This document shows positions 63,836 to 64,000 of a stretch of 64,000 bases of DNA, in pieces (within the stretch, counting starts at the first letter, position 1; the number at the start of each line of letters is the position of its first letter). This DNA is from Paralcaligenes ureilyticus. Its GTDB lineage: Bacteria > Pseudomonadota > Gammaproteobacteria > Burkholderiales > Burkholderiaceae_B. The stretch is from positions 1-64,000 of the forward strand of contig NZ_SMAJ01000001.1 of assembly GCF_004346225.1 (NCBI RefSeq), read 5' to 3'. The notes beneath the pieces are model-generated. The model did no database searches. It saw only the letters and a program-made list of their open reading frames with translations, and was not told the origin of the DNA. The translations under genes and the position numbers were made by a program.

Positions 63836-64000
63836 TTATTCGGGCTTGATGCCCAATTGGGCTGCAAGCTGCCGATACCGGTCGGTTTCGGATTGCAGGA
63901 AGCGGCCGAATTCTTCCGGCGTGCTGGCGATTGGCTGGATATATAGTTCCTTGAGCGTCTTGCGGACTTCCGGCGCGGCCAATGCAGATTGCAATACCGC
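63836..64000 (-). CDS. Bug/TctC-family receptor, C-terminal end (runs off the right edge)
   Basis: The last 54 residues of a Bug receptor, ending with the family-like pattern STPEEFGRFLQSETDRYRQLAA and QLGIKPE before the stop. The rest lies beyond the window. It is upstream of the dipeptidase-like gene on the same strand. Confidence 0.86.
   Translation of the reverse strand, partial: AVLQSALAAPEVRKTLKELYIQPIASTPEEFGRFLQSETDRYRQLAAQLGIKPE

Overview
The window looks like a chromosome segment from a GC-rich betaproteobacterium, most likely of the Alcaligenaceae (Bordetella / Achromobacter / Pusillimonas group). The reasons are the gene orders queA-tgt-yajC-secD-secF and miaB-phoH-ybeY-corC-lnt, together with six separate Bug/TctC-type periplasmic solute receptors, a family strongly expanded in that group. 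This placement is inferred from gene content; no 16S rRNA gene is present.

Region 1 (1-25.5 kb) is housekeeping backbone. It carries a barstar-like gene, a patatin phospholipase, malic enzyme maeB, a class I aminotransferase, a lytic transglycosylase, ubiD, a yqjD/yqjE/yqjK-like cluster, upp, dacB (PBP4), queA-tgt-yajC-secD-secF and miaB-phoH-ybeY-corC-lnt. The gaps between these genes hold at least 16 copies of a 26-bp REP-like palindrome whose stem sequence changes from copy to copy while keeping base pairing. I saw none of these repeats to the right of 25.5 kb.

Region 2 (25.5-34.6 kb) holds a permease fused to a cyclic-nucleotide-binding domain, a small catabolic operon (GntR regulator, Bug receptor, beta-decarboxylating dehydrogenase, amidohydrolase, EamA exporter) and the first copy of an element with terminal inverted repeats.

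Region 3 (34.7-45.6 kb) starts with tRNA-Ala, tRNA-Glu and tRNA-Asp and continues as a visibly AT-richer genomic island. A 50-bp direct repeat of the tRNA-Asp 3' end (34960-35009 and 42677-42726) marks the two island ends. The tyrosine integrase beside tRNA-Asp is wrecked: its N-terminal part (35390-35906) and C-terminal part (about 39482-39963) are separated by 3.6 kb of cargo. The island carries several compact gene pairs with HEPN or HEPN-like signatures, a zeta-toxin pair and unknown proteins, and resembles a stranded defence island. A second relic follows: a Rha-like phage regulator fragment, another gene pair, a second integrase tail on the minus strand and an atypical CAT-anticodon tRNA.

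Region 4 (45.7-64 kb) is catabolic and transport DNA. It has a host-attachment-like protein, a cluster with two Bug receptors, MmgE/PrpD and an SDR beside an IclR regulator, the second terminal-inverted-repeat element, a sarcosine oxidase operon soxBDAG followed by purU, a polysaccharide deacetylase, a LysR regulator, further Bug receptors and a dipeptidase-like protein. The sox-purU genes would convert sarcosine to glycine and one-carbon units, with PurU releasing formate from 10-formyl-THF.
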